A stretch of 64,000 nt of DNA from Candidatus Phytoplasma mali (lineage in GTDB: Bacteria; Bacillota_I; Bacilli_A; Acholeplasmatales; Acholeplasmataceae), in assembly GCF_000026205.1 (NCBI RefSeq), contig NC_011047.1, positions 496,001 through 560,000 on the forward strand, given 5' to 3'. Numbering within the stretch: position 1 is the stretch's first letter; each line of letters opens with the position of its first letter. A program made the position numbers and the translations under genes. Positions 55,011 to 64,000 of this stretch are shown piece by piece. Below the pieces are notes generated by a model. That model ran no database searches. It had not been told where the DNA came from and saw only the letters and a list, made by a program, of their open reading frames with translations.

Positions 55011-56084
55011 TTAAGTTTTAGATATATGTTTTCCAATAACCATTTGATAGGCCTCTTCTATATCGTCTTTATTGATGTTATCACGTAATTTTGAATTTGA
55101 ATTTTCTTTTTCTTTTTTTATTTTGCGATTTTGTACAAAAATACTCACAATAGTTTTCAACAAGTTTTCTAAAGTCCGATTAGTTTTTAGATATTCTGGA
55201 GCATCATTAGGTAAACTTTCTAAACGATCATTAATATCCTTTAATAAAAATGTTTCAGCGTCATTTTCATAAGGATTCTGACGTTTTTTAATCATAAATT
55301 TTAAAAATGCTTCTCTGTCTTGTTTGGTGCCGGGTTTAATTTCGATGTGATAGTTAAAACGTGATTTTATCGTTTCATCAATTTGATAAAAATGATTCGT
55401 CGCTCCGATAATAAAAATCGGTTTTTCAGGATTATTATGCATCGAAGTCAGTTCCGTTTTAAATTGATTCACCACATTAGCAATATCTGTATCATTAGCT
55501 GACAATGATAAATTAGTAAAGATGGTTTCGCATTCATCTAAAAAGATAATAGCTCCTCCTTTACTTTCTGCTTCTTTCCGAGCATTATCAAATAATTCTC
55601 TCACCATTTCGGGGGCATCGCCAATATATTTTTGGGAAAAAATTGAACTTGGAACTTCAAAAAAAGGTAACCCCGTTTCTTTGGCCACCGATCGGGCTAA
55701 AGTAGTTTTTCCAGTTCCCGCCACGCCATAAAATAAAATACCTAACGGAGGTTCAACTTTCCCAATATTTTGATAATCTTCCGGATTTTTAATATAATTA
55801 ATAAAACCGTCTAAAGCTTTTTTTTCTTCTGAAAAACCAATTAAATCTTGAAAACAAGGAAATTTTTCGGTGTTTGAAGAGGTGAAATTTATATTTTTTC
55901 CTTCTGGAGCATCAGTTAATTTTTTTGTTTCTAATAATTGTTGTTCTTTTTTTGGAGGGATTTCGGGCACATTTTTTTTCTTTATTGAATAACGATAACA
56001 AAAAAAGTAAATAATAATATAAATAATTATGCTAATAACCACATAACAAATAATTTGAACTTTTGATAAAGGTTTTTTAGACAT
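55011..56084 (-). CDS. Membrane-anchored AAA+ ATPase without protease domain
   Basis: The start is placed at ATG 56084 because GAGG lies nine bases upstream; an in-frame ATG 33 bases earlier lacks one. 357 aa: one membrane segment (about 10-33), then an FtsH-like AAA+ module with Walker A FYGVAGTGKTTLA near 130, FSQKYIGDAPEMVRELF (pore and sensor region), Walker B AIIFLDECETIF near 185, and an SRH-like IGATNHFYQIDETIKSRFNY. The M41 HEAGH domain is absent. It resembles the AAA+ ATPases that accompany HflB proteases in phytoplasmas, probably remodelling or translocating proteins at the membrane. Confidence 0.85.
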   Translation of the reverse strand: MSKKPLSKVQIICYVVISIIIYIIIYFFCYRYSIKKKNVPEIPPKKEQQLLETKKLTDAPEGKNINFTSSNTEKFPCFQDLIGFSEEKKALDGFINYIKNPEDYQNIGKVEPPLGILFYGVAGTGKTTLARSVAKETGLPFFEVPSSIFSQKYIGDAPEMVRELFDNARKEAESKGGAIIFLDECETIFTNLSLSANDTDIANVVNQFKTELTSMHNNPEKPIFIIGATNHFYQIDETIKSRFNYHIEIKPGTKQDREAFLKFMIKKRQNPYENDAETFLLKDINDRLESLPNDAPEYLKTNRTLENLLKTIVSIFVQNRKIKKEKENSNSKLRDNINKDDIEEAYQMVIGKHISKT

Positions 56085-57023
56085 CTTTTTTAACCTCTTT
56101 GACGAAAATTTTAACAAAATAATTACTTGATTAATTAATTTTTTTGATTATTATATGTTAACTTAAAAAAATATTAAATATAAGAAAAATACTCAAATTA
56201 GGGAATTATTTATTTGGCGAATTATTAATCCAATCTACTCAATTTTTTATAATTAAATTTTAACTGAAAAAAAATTTTAGTACAATAAAAATGCTTTAAT
56301 CTGAGAATGATCAAATACTAACGGGTAAATTAACTTTAATAAAAATTATTAAAATGATCATGATTAAAAATATTAGTGATTGGGATTGTTAATTAATCAT
56401 AGATCAATTTAAATTAAAAAAAATCCCAATTTAAAGTTAGGATTTTGCTTTTGAGAAAGTGAAAATCTTTAAATATCAAAATTATTTTAAAATAAATCAA
56501 TTTGATATTTAAAGATAAAGGATTATTTTTAATTTAAACTCAATCATTTATTTTTTGGTTTGGGTAAAAAATTTGATAATGAAACCAATATTAAAAAAAA
56601 TAAATATCTTTTTGGACCTTCAAAAATTTGATTATTGTGATTAATAATGAAAAATAAAACAATTAGAAAATTGATTGAATTAAATTTAGTCGTTAAAAAA
56701 TATTTAAAAAGAAATCAGATTTTTTAATATCATGTAGAAAATCAAAAAAACCAGTCGAAAGCTTTTTACTGGTTTTTTTATTTTATAGTGTTACAATACT
56801 AAAAATTGAAAATATTTAACTCAGTTATTTTTTAAATCAATGCGAATCAAATTCCATTTTCAATGGGAAGGTAGGTGGTATGTACGATTTTTGATTGATT
56901 TTGATAATCATTCAATCAATTTTATTAAGAAAATAAAAAAATTAAATTTTTACTATTGGCTGGCTAATATTACCTTAGTTCAGAGGAAGATCATCAAAAT
57001 ACGCAAAGGAATGATTAATTAAA
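56085..57023. other. Intergenic region with degenerate repeat C
   Basis: No gene I support. The block at about 56300-56420 (GAATGATCAAATACTAACGG, AATTAACTTTAATAAAAAT, ATAGATCAATTTAAATTAAA) recurs in diverged form at 57930-58050. Terminator at 56746. A 60-codon frame at 56840 has no ribosome-binding site. Confidence 0.45.
56746..56780 (+). terminator. Intrinsic terminator
   Basis: 10-bp stem AAAAACCAGT/ACTGGTTTTT and T run. Confidence 0.75.
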
Positions 57024-57461
57024 ATGTTTCCATTTAAAAAAAATTTATTTTTTTTAAAAATTAGTTTGTTGACTTTTTTAGGATTTGGCTTCATTATGAA
57101 CATGAATATTATGGCTATGCAATTAACAGCGATTAATCCAACAGACACCCGTGAAGCCATTACAACGCCATCAATTGCTGATAATAATCAGAATACCGTA
57201 ATAATCAGTCAGTTATTTAAAAAAATAACTCATTATCAAAATATTGAAAACCAAAAAATTATTTCCCATGTTGAAACCTTTAACCTTAGAACTGGCAAAC
57301 TAGCCAACGTGACATATTATTATGCGGATGTTAAAAATAAAAGAGATTATAAAGAAATTTTTGATATTGAAACAGGTGACATGATTAAAAAAATTAAGTA
57401 TGATCGTAAAACCGGTCGTATCAGTTACACTAATAGATTAAGATTAATACATTATTTATAA
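57024..57461 (+). CDS. SVM-like secreted protein with DUF2963-like repeat
   Basis: 145 aa. Residues 1-31 are a signal peptide (MFPFKKNLFFLKISLL... ending MNIMA). The mature part ends with DUF2963-like units: VETFNLRTGKLANVTYYYAD, IFDIETGDMIKKIKYD and RKTGRI. Related in repeat type to 41007. A decayed relative lies at 58238. A Lys/Ala-Lys-Gly-Gly-like AAAGGA site precedes the ATG. Host-interaction protein of unknown target. Confidence 0.7.
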   Translation: MFPFKKNLFFLKISLLTFLGFGFIMNMNIMAMQLTAINPTDTREAITTPSIADNNQNTVIISQLFKKITHYQNIENQKIISHVETFNLRTGKLANVTYYYADVKNKRDYKEIFDIETGDMIKKIKYDRKTGRISYTNRLRLIHYL

Positions 57462-58237
57462 TTGTCACTCTGAAAATGAAAAAATCATTGATATTATGAA
57501 GTATAAAAAATAACATTGCCAAAAATATATCAACCTTTAACAACATTAAATCATGCAGGTTATTAAATTTAAAAAACAATTTAATCACCTATTGCTTATA
57601 GTAAAAAAATTTTTGATCGCCCTCCTTGGAAGTGGCGTTTTTTTTAGACATCTTTTTATTTGGTGAAAAGATTAAAAAAAGTTTGATCAAAAGACCAAAA
57701 TTAAAATTATTCGACAACAATCACCATGATGTCATTAGCTTCTGGATTTTGAAAGCTTTTACGGAATGACCTTGTTGGAGTGATAAAAAATCATGAGCGA
57801 AGGTATTAATCATAAACCTTTCTGCAATTAATTTTCCTAATGAGGTTGAAATAATGAATTATTTAGGAGAACAATTATTGAACTTTTAATTTATAAAAAC
57901 TTGGTGTACCAACAAATACTCACGCTGGGAATGATCAAATATTAACGGTTAAATTAACTTTCATGAAAATGATTAAATTATCATTATTTATCCATATTGG
58001 TGATTTTAACTGTGAATTGTTTAAGGATAGATCAATTTAAATTAAAAAATATTTCAATATCCAATATCCAATTTATTTATTGTCAAATCATTTTCATTAA
58101 TTAAATTGAAGGATGATGGCTAATTTCAACTCGATCATTAATGATTTTTGGTCATAGTTCGCAAAATGTTTTACTTGCATAAAAAAATAAAAATGTTATA
58201 ATTTAAAAAATATTTTAAAAAAAAAAAAATAAAAGAG
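57462..58237. other. Degenerate effector-locus repeats
   Basis: Contains a sequence (about 57620-57810) that recurs diverged at 59000-59180 directly before the SAP05 gene (shared TTTGATCA, GGAATGA, AGTGATAAAAAATCATGAG), but here no intact gene follows. Also the second copy of repeat C at 57930-58050. Promoter for the next remnant at 58175. Confidence 0.5.
58175..58202 (+). promoter_or_regulatory. Promoter before the decayed effector gene
   Basis: TTGCAT, 16 bases, TATAAT: the best sigma-70-type match in this part of the window. Confidence 0.55.
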
Positions 58238-58638
58238 ATGAAATTTAATTTTATCAACCAAATTAATAACATCCCAAAAAATATTAATATTGACATCTGG
58301 TTTTTGATCGGAATGTTTATGTTATTAAATATATTCGATCCGTGATCAAATGATGACTACGAAATTAATAGAGAATCATCCAGAAAAGATAAATCAAAAA
58401 ATCTCCATGGCATTCATTGGTGATAATAATGATAATACCATCACCACCAGTAAGTGATGGAAAACAATCACTCATGATCACAATATGGAAAACCAAAAAA
58501 TTATTGCCGATGATAAAGTAGGATTTGATCGGTCAACCAATCAAGCTCCAAAAATTCAATCTTGATTATGATGATGGCACTACCAACTATTGGGAAGAAA
58601 ATAATGTTTCAATTTCGAACAACTTAGAAGAAAATTAA
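58238..58638 (+). pseudogene. Decayed relative of the 57024 secreted protein
   Basis: Starts ATG AAA TTT AAT with a signal-peptide-like N-terminus that meets TGA after about 36 codons. Downstream, broken frames keep matches to the 57024 protein: DNNDNTITTS against DNNQNTVIIS, and KTITHDHNMENQKII against KKITHYQNIENQKII. Several stops and shifts; not functional. Confidence 0.65.
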
Positions 58639-59175
58639 AATTAATCCTTGAATTAATTTTTAAAAGTTCCTAATTTTTTTAATATTTTTTTTTTAATATT
58701 ACGGATTGCTGCTCTTTTAAGAAGTTTTGATATTATCAAAATTACTGTCAAAATAAATTTTTGGAAGTTAAAATAATAGCCATTAATTTAAATAATATCA
58801 AAAATGACATTTTTTTAGAGACCGATCATTAAAAAGTTGATGATTCAATAATATTTGTTATGAAGGCATGAAGTTTAAAAATTAAAAAATGAAACTCCCA
58901 AACTGCTGGGTTGTATAAATATTTACCAATTAAATTGGGAATTATTATATTAGTCATTGATAATTTAAAATTTTTCATTGTATAATTGCGAAGGTTTTTT
59001 TCAGAGGGTGGATACTGCTACTTTTAAAAGATGAAAAAAATAGTTTGATCAGAAAACCAAATAAAATTTATTGGGAAATAATCACAATGTTGTATTGAGA
59101 GATTCTTGATTTGGAAAGATTTGACGGAATGAACTTGGTTTAGTGATAAAAAATCATGAGAGGGGGTGTTAATTA
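58639..59175 (+). other. SAP05 upstream region
   Basis: No gene seen. TTGTATAATTGCG near 58979 may contain the -10 of the SAP05 promoter. The last ~170 bases are the second copy of the repeat at 57620-57810 and end in GAGAGGGGGTG, the ribosome-binding site. Confidence 0.45.
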
Positions 59176-59583
59176 ATGTTTGAATTCAAAAAACCATTAC
59201 AAATATTTAAAATTGGATTTTTGATTTTATTGGGATTATTTATCTTCAATAGTTCTGATTTAATAGCAGTCCTTCCTGAAGCAGAATTTGTAGGTAACAT
59301 GAGGATTGTTAATTCAACTGTGACTGACATGGGTGTTTTAGAAAAACATGCATCATTTAGTGAATATTTTGATTTTAAGCAACCAAACGCTTGTTATAAT
59401 GGCAATTTAGGTGAATTTGGTATTATGTGGAAAATCAAAAACGCACCGCATAATTTATTAGGAGTTTTCTTCGATGATGGTACTAGAATTGATGAAGATG
59501 ATAGATTTACTTTAGAAGAATTAAAACAAATGGGTAATGGTGCTCAAAATATGTATATTTTTTGGCAGTACCAACAAAAATAA
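59176..59583 (+). CDS. SAP05: Secreted effector SAP05 homologue
   Basis: 135 aa, the same length as SAP05 of aster yellows witches' broom phytoplasma. Signal peptide 1-31 (MFEFKKPLQIFKIGFLILLG... ending DLIA). The mature part carries the SAP05 pattern: EFVGNMRIVN, FDF, YNG, MWKIKNAPHNLLGVFFDDGT, LEELKQMGNGAQNMYIFWQY. In plants SAP05 bridges SPL and GATA transcription factors to RPN10 of the 26S proteasome, causing ubiquitin-independent degradation and delayed ageing with proliferation of vegetative tissue. A strong GAGAGGGGG site precedes the ATG. Gene intact. The SAP05-like domains at 14507 and 19972 share the core motif spacing. Confidence 0.9.
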   Translation: MFEFKKPLQIFKIGFLILLGLFIFNSSDLIAVLPEAEFVGNMRIVNSTVTDMGVLEKHASFSEYFDFKQPNACYNGNLGEFGIMWKIKNAPHNLLGVFFDDGTRIDEDDRFTLEELKQMGNGAQNMYIFWQYQQK

Positions 59584-60006
59584 TTATTTTGCTTTGATTT
59601 TTATAAATCAAACATTTTCTATTGCTAATTTAGAATATTCTGATTCTTATTTTGTTATTATACCGGATTGATCTTAAAATGAAAACATGGCTGAAAATGA
59701 TTAACATTTTTATGATGTTGAGAAAGAAAAATTAAAATAATATGGTTTAAATAAGAATTATCAAATTGATATTATAAAAATCATTAATTGACGGAAAATT
59801 AATATCTTCGTCATTAGCACTAATGAGTAAACCGAATAAAATAATTTTCAATTGGGTTGGTGAAAGCAACAGAAGTTTTCATAGGTTCATCATTAATGAT
59901 GGAAAAAGATATTGAAAATTGAGATTATTTTGCCTTTTTCTTCAAGTTTAGATAAATTTTAAAAAATATTTTCAGAGTAAATATTCACGAAAGAGAGTTT
60001 ATAAAG
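59584..60006. other. Intergenic region before the second SBP-ftsH pair
   Basis: AT-rich with short broken frames; possible gene debris near 59640-59750. GAAAGAGAG lies before the next start. Confidence 0.4.
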
Positions 60007-61914
60007 TTGGATTTTCAAAAATTAAAGCGATTTATTTCTTCATATAAAAACATTATATTAACATTAATATGTTTTATTGCTATAAGTTTGATAGCAATTG
60101 TAATTTATATTAAAAATCCAAATAAAAATACAACAGAACAAACAAATTCGAGTATTCCATTGTTAAAAAAATCAGATAATAATTTTATTTATTCAGTTCC
60201 AAACGGAATAGGGCAATTATTTCCTAACAAAGAATTGGGATTATATGCTTTATATGCGGATTCTCAAGAGTTTTTAGTCCAAAAACCTTTAATCAGTACC
60301 TTTTTTGAAGAATTAGTAGATGAAGAGGCATGGAATCAATTAAGTTCAAATGACAAAAGTGATATGCTTCATTATAATTCTCATTTAATTCCTCGAAAAT
60401 TTGTTTTTCATTTAATTGAAAGTATTAAAAATTCTAAAGATTTCAATCAATATATAGGTACAAATGATGGATTTAAGCAATCACAAAACCAAACAAGCAA
60501 AAATTTTACTTTTGTTTTGCGTCCGGATGCTAAATTTGAAAATGGAACTCCAATCAATGCTAAAACAATACAAACAACAATAAACAAATTTATTTCTTTA
60601 TTTGGTGATTTTAAGGACATGTTAGGTTTAAAAAACATAGGTACAGAAAAAGATAGTAATTATGTAAAAACTTTTGAAGATAAACCATATGAATTTCAAT
60701 TAAAATTTTCTGCACCAAAAAGTTTATTTGAAGTTATTAAAAATATTAATAGAATTATTTTAATTGAAGAAACACAATACAACGCATCTATTTCTCCCGA
60801 TGGACAAATAAAATATGGAACAGCAGCATATCCTTTTATTTCCTATGGTCCTTATATCATTAATCAAGGCTATAACGATAAAACATGGATTTTTTCAAAA
60901 AATAATTCGTATTTTGACCACCACAAAAACGTTTTGCCGTATGACGAAGTTCAAATGTTAATTGAACATAATTCAGGATCATCAGTTCAAGAAACAGAAT
61001 TATTCCAAGATAATAAATTACATTTGTATGTATGTGATGCAAACAAAATAGATTCAAAATTTTTGGATAATTTTAAAAAAGATTTATTTTGTAAACCTGC
61101 GGGTTATTCTTTGATAATGAGTTTTTCATCAAATCCGAGAGTAAAAGATCCTAATTTACGAAAGGCTTTATTTTATAGTATAGATAGAAACAAAATAAAA
61201 TCAATATCCTCTTTTTTATCTCCATCATTAGATTTGATGAGTGATGTTTATAGAACAAAGGATTCTATCTTCACTTTTAATGACACCCAAGAACATGAAC
61301 AGAATATTACCGACATGTTTAAACAAGATTTAAAAGAATATTGTAAAAAACAAGGCACATATCCAAATCATTCAAAAGGCCAAAAAGATGCAGCATTACA
61401 ATCATTAAAAAATAATTTTGGTTATGATTCAAAATTATCTCAATTTTTTTTATCAAAATATAAAAAAAACCAACAACAAATAGAGTTGACTTTGGCAACT
61501 AGAGATGGTGTATTTACAGATGAAAATTTTATTAGAGAAATCAAAGAACAAATAGAAACCGCATTTACTATTGATGGTATTAAACAAATTAATTTATTAT
61601 ATCGATTAAATGATTCAACGGCGGATATAAATATTTCAGTTTCAGGATTGAAACCTGAATGTTTAATTTCGACCTCAGAATATAATATTAGACGAGGAAA
61701 TAACAACAGCTTTTATTTACCAGAAGAGGAATCAACACAAACAGCATTACTAAAATTGGAAAAAAAAGTTTATTCAGAATTATTATTCAATATGCCTTTG
61801 GCACAAATGAAACAAATGCGTTTTTTATTTGATGTTGAACACAACTTTATTAAATATTTTAAATTTTTTGGCTTTAAAACAAAACCTTATGATTTTGTAG
61901 GCGAATTTATGTAA
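60007..61914 (+). CDS. SBP_bac_5-like membrane-anchored protein, paired with FtsH (copy 2)
   Basis: TTG start (GAGAG upstream), 635 aa. N-terminal anchor about 14-36, no lipobox. SBP_bac_5 landmarks: FTFVLRPDAKFENGTPINAK near 166-186, YGTAAYPFISYGPYIINQGY near 273-292, LRKALFYSIDRNKI near 388-401. Paralogue of 46151-48232 with moderate divergence throughout. 21 bases separate it from ftsH copy 2. No ABC permease nearby, so an FtsH-associated role is as likely as peptide uptake. Confidence 0.75.
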   Translation: MDFQKLKRFISSYKNIILTLICFIAISLIAIVIYIKNPNKNTTEQTNSSIPLLKKSDNNFIYSVPNGIGQLFPNKELGLYALYADSQEFLVQKPLISTFFEELVDEEAWNQLSSNDKSDMLHYNSHLIPRKFVFHLIESIKNSKDFNQYIGTNDGFKQSQNQTSKNFTFVLRPDAKFENGTPINAKTIQTTINKFISLFGDFKDMLGLKNIGTEKDSNYVKTFEDKPYEFQLKFSAPKSLFEVIKNINRIILIEETQYNASISPDGQIKYGTAAYPFISYGPYIINQGYNDKTWIFSKNNSYFDHHKNVLPYDEVQMLIEHNSGSSVQETELFQDNKLHLYVCDANKIDSKFLDNFKKDLFCKPAGYSLIMSFSSNPRVKDPNLRKALFYSIDRNKIKSISSFLSPSLDLMSDVYRTKDSIFTFNDTQEHEQNITDMFKQDLKEYCKKQGTYPNHSKGQKDAALQSLKNNFGYDSKLSQFFLSKYKKNQQQIELTLATRDGVFTDENFIREIKEQIETAFTIDGIKQINLLYRLNDSTADINISVSGLKPECLISTSEYNIRRGNNNSFYLPEEESTQTALLKLEKKVYSELLFNMPLAQMKQMRFLFDVEHNFIKYFKFFGFKTKPYDFVGEFM

Positions 61915-61935
61915 AATTTAAATAAGGAAAAAATT

Positions 61936-63735
61936 ATGAAATATAAAAAGAAAAATATTTTATTTATTACCACGATTATTGTGATATATTTGGCATTTTT
62001 ATTTAATTGGTTAGAAATAGGAATATTTAAACCAAAAGGCGAATCAATTAGTGAATCAGAAATGTTAAGCAAGATTTCGCGTAAAGATATTAGTGAAAGT
62101 GTTAGATATAGTGTTTATAAAACAATGTTTTTAAAAGACAAACCTTTTGACATCAGAAATGTTTATCAAATAGAATTAACAACTCATAATAATGAAAAAT
62201 TTCATGCAGAAATTATTAAAAATACCAAAGAAGAACTATCTTTTGAATTATTGCCTAGAAATAAAATTTCTTATCAATATGAATTCAGACCTTTTAGTTG
62301 GTTGTTGAGTATTTTTAGTATTTTGTTAAATTTTATTAATGTATTATCTAGTTTAGTATTTACTATTTATATTTTTCTAGCTATTCATCGTGAATCAGGT
62401 AAACTTAATTCTAAATCTTTAATTACTTCCAAACAAAAATCCCTTTTCACTTTCAAAGATGTGGCTGGGAATACCGAAGAAAAAGAAGAGATGACCGAAT
62501 TAATTGATTTTTTAAAACAACCACAAAAATACGAAACTATAGGGGCTGCCATTCCGAGGGGTGTTTTATTAGAAGGACCACCAGGAACTGGTAAAACTCT
62601 TTTAGCCAAAGCTTTAGCGGGCGAAGCCAGTGTTCCTTTTTATGCTGTTTCAGGTTCGGAATTTGTGGAAATGTATGTAGGTGTAGGCGCTTCCAGGGTT
62701 AGAAAATTGTTTAAAGAAGCGAAATTAAATGCTCCTTGTGTGTTATTTATTGATGAAATTGATGTTTTAGGTGGTCGAAGAGGAGGAAATTCTTCAGGCG
62801 GCAATCAAGAAAAAGATCAAACTTTAAATCAACTTTTAACCGAAATGGATGGTTTTACTCCATCTCAAGGTATTATTGTGATTGGAGCTACTAATCGCGC
62901 CGATATGTTAGATGCAGCCTTATTACGACCAGGGAGATTTGATCGTAAAATTCTGGTTAATTTACCAGATATCAAATCACGTGCGGAGATTTTAAAACTA
63001 CACGCCCAAAATAAAAAATTATCTTCTGATATTGATTTTCATCAATTAGCACAACAAACTCCAGGGATGAGTGGGGCCCAATTAGCTGCGGTTTTAAATG
63101 AAGCTTCGATTTTGACTGTCCGTAATCACAAAGATTTCATTACCATGACTGAATTATCCGAAGCTCTAGACCGCGTTTTAATGGGACCCGCTAAGAAATC
63201 GATTAAATATGACCCTGAAGAACGCCGTATGGTTGCTTATCATGAAGCAGGACACGCAGTCATTGGGATTAAATTAAAACACGCTCAAAAAGTTCAAAAA
63301 ATTACGATTATCCCTCGGGGTAACGCTGGTGGTTATAATTTAATGATGCCAGAAAAAGAAACTTTCTTTTCTTCTCGAAAAAGAATGTTAGCACAAATCC
63401 AATCCTTTTTAGGAGGACGTGTCGCGGAAGAATTAGTTTTTGATGATATTTCTTCTGGTGCCTTTGACGACTTTCGACAAGCGACTAAAATTGCCCGGTT
63501 AATGGTGACTAAATACGGGATGAGTGATTTAGGAGTTAGTCAAGATTCCGAATTTTCGGATAAAAAACTGATTGATACCGCAATTAAAAAAATCATTGAT
63601 AATTGTTATGCCCGAACTAAACATTTAATGTTAGAAAATAAAACCTTATTAGATCAAATCGCTCATTTATTATTAGAACAAGAAACGATTACTCAAGCAG
63701 AAATAGAACAATTAGTTGTAAATACTAAGAAATAA
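61936..63735 (+). CDS. ftsH: FtsH/HflB membrane AAA+ zinc protease (copy 2)
   Basis: 599 aa; AAGGA precedes the ATG. Membrane segments near 8-28 and 117-150 flank an external domain unlike that of copy 1. Walker A GPPGTGKTLLAKAL near 214, FIDEIDVLGGRRGG, ATNRADMLDAALLRPGRFDR, HEAGHAVIG near 436, zinc ligand in GAFDDFRQAT. Active site intact. The 3' half is the source or partner of the near-identical segment in the pseudogene at 43590. Terminator at 63746. Confidence 0.95.
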   Translation: MKYKKKNILFITTIIVIYLAFLFNWLEIGIFKPKGESISESEMLSKISRKDISESVRYSVYKTMFLKDKPFDIRNVYQIELTTHNNEKFHAEIIKNTKEELSFELLPRNKISYQYEFRPFSWLLSIFSILLNFINVLSSLVFTIYIFLAIHRESGKLNSKSLITSKQKSLFTFKDVAGNTEEKEEMTELIDFLKQPQKYETIGAAIPRGVLLEGPPGTGKTLLAKALAGEASVPFYAVSGSEFVEMYVGVGASRVRKLFKEAKLNAPCVLFIDEIDVLGGRRGGNSSGGNQEKDQTLNQLLTEMDGFTPSQGIIVIGATNRADMLDAALLRPGRFDRKILVNLPDIKSRAEILKLHAQNKKLSSDIDFHQLAQQTPGMSGAQLAAVLNEASILTVRNHKDFITMTELSEALDRVLMGPAKKSIKYDPEERRMVAYHEAGHAVIGIKLKHAQKVQKITIIPRGNAGGYNLMMPEKETFFSSRKRMLAQIQSFLGGRVAEELVFDDISSGAFDDFRQATKIARLMVTKYGMSDLGVSQDSEFSDKKLIDTAIKKIIDNCYARTKHLMLENKTLLDQIAHLLLEQETITQAEIEQLVVNTKK

Positions 63736-63745
63736 GAATTTAATC

Positions 63746-63771
63746 AAAAGACTTTTTGGAGTCTTTTTTTA
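63746..63771 (+). terminator. Terminator of ftsH copy 2
   Basis: Stem AAAAGACT/AGTCTTTT, loop TTTTGG, T run. Confidence 0.8.
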
Positions 63772-64000
63772 TTTTATTAGTGCTAATTAAAGTAAAAAAA
63801 TATCAAAATAAAAACATTGTGATGAAAAATTAACAATTAAAACAGAGATTGAAGTTAAAATATAGATTTCAAAAAAATAGTTGGTTCAGAAGAAAAAATT
63901 ATTATTCATACACGCAGAAAAAGAATTTAATTCGTTAGCAGAAGAAAATAAATTAACTATCTTGATCTTTTGTTTTTTTCGGTTGATTTGATTAATGTTT

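Noticed and set aside
56840-57022. 60-codon ORF before the 57024 gene
   Set aside because: No ribosome-binding site, no recognisable features, overlaps the leader of the secreted-protein gene, and lies in a region of decayed repeats.

Overview
The window is from a phytoplasma ('Candidatus Phytoplasma', wall-less plant-pathogenic Mollicutes). It is extremely AT-rich. TGA acts as a stop and Trp is TGG, so the code is not the Mycoplasma code. The translation genes are of mollicute type (short archaeal/eukaryal-type ProRS, short malic enzyme). There are several secreted proteins with the phytoplasma sequence-variable-mosaic (SVM) signal peptide, multiple FtsH/HflB paralogues, and a clear homologue of the effector SAP05. 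I cannot assign a 16Sr group because no rRNA is present.

Layout. (1) 1-9.74 kb: an accessory replicative element encoding an unknown protein cut by the left edge, a DnaB-type helicase, an unknown 387-aa protein, a full-length PolC DNA polymerase with an eroded PHP domain, and an IS3/IS150-type transposase immediately after polC. Its top strand is G-poor and its proteins are Asn/Gln-rich, unlike the housekeeping block. (2) 9.74-22.6 kb: a recombined accessory region. A module is repeated here: a secreted protein gene followed by a multi-membrane-protein gene. It is joined by ~370-bp direct repeats, and many copies are broken. Two copies of the secreted gene carry a SAP05-like domain fused to a long helical tail. 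A frameshifted SVM effector gene (SAP11-like candidate) and the leucyl aminopeptidase gene lie inside the region. (3) 22.6-40.6 kb: conserved chromosomal backbone: pcrA/uvrD (minus strand), proS, argS, four tRNAs (Glu, Arg, Pro, Gly), rpsP-rimM-trmD-rplS, infC-rpmI-rplT, a membrane protein, acpP, leuS, gmk-rpoZ, rsmH and malic enzyme. (4) 40.6-64 kb: a second accessory region. It holds secreted DUF2963-like repeat proteins, an ECF S-component-like protein with ten HHEHE repeats, an ftsH remnant, an XseA-like gene, two paralogous [SBP_bac_5-like + FtsH] gene pairs, a membrane-anchored coiled-coil protein with 39-aa repeats, an AAA+ ATPase without a protease domain, a helical-hairpin SVM effector, decayed effector copies, and SAP05.

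How the genes fit together. The backbone supplies translation, transcription, repair and malate metabolism. The accessory parts look like decayed and recombining potential mobile units carrying host-interaction genes. The strongest candidates for something not yet described are the SAP05-domain/helical-tail secreted proteins paired with membrane proteins, the SBP-FtsH gene pairs, and the element that carries its own PolC replicase next to a DnaB-type helicase and a transposase.
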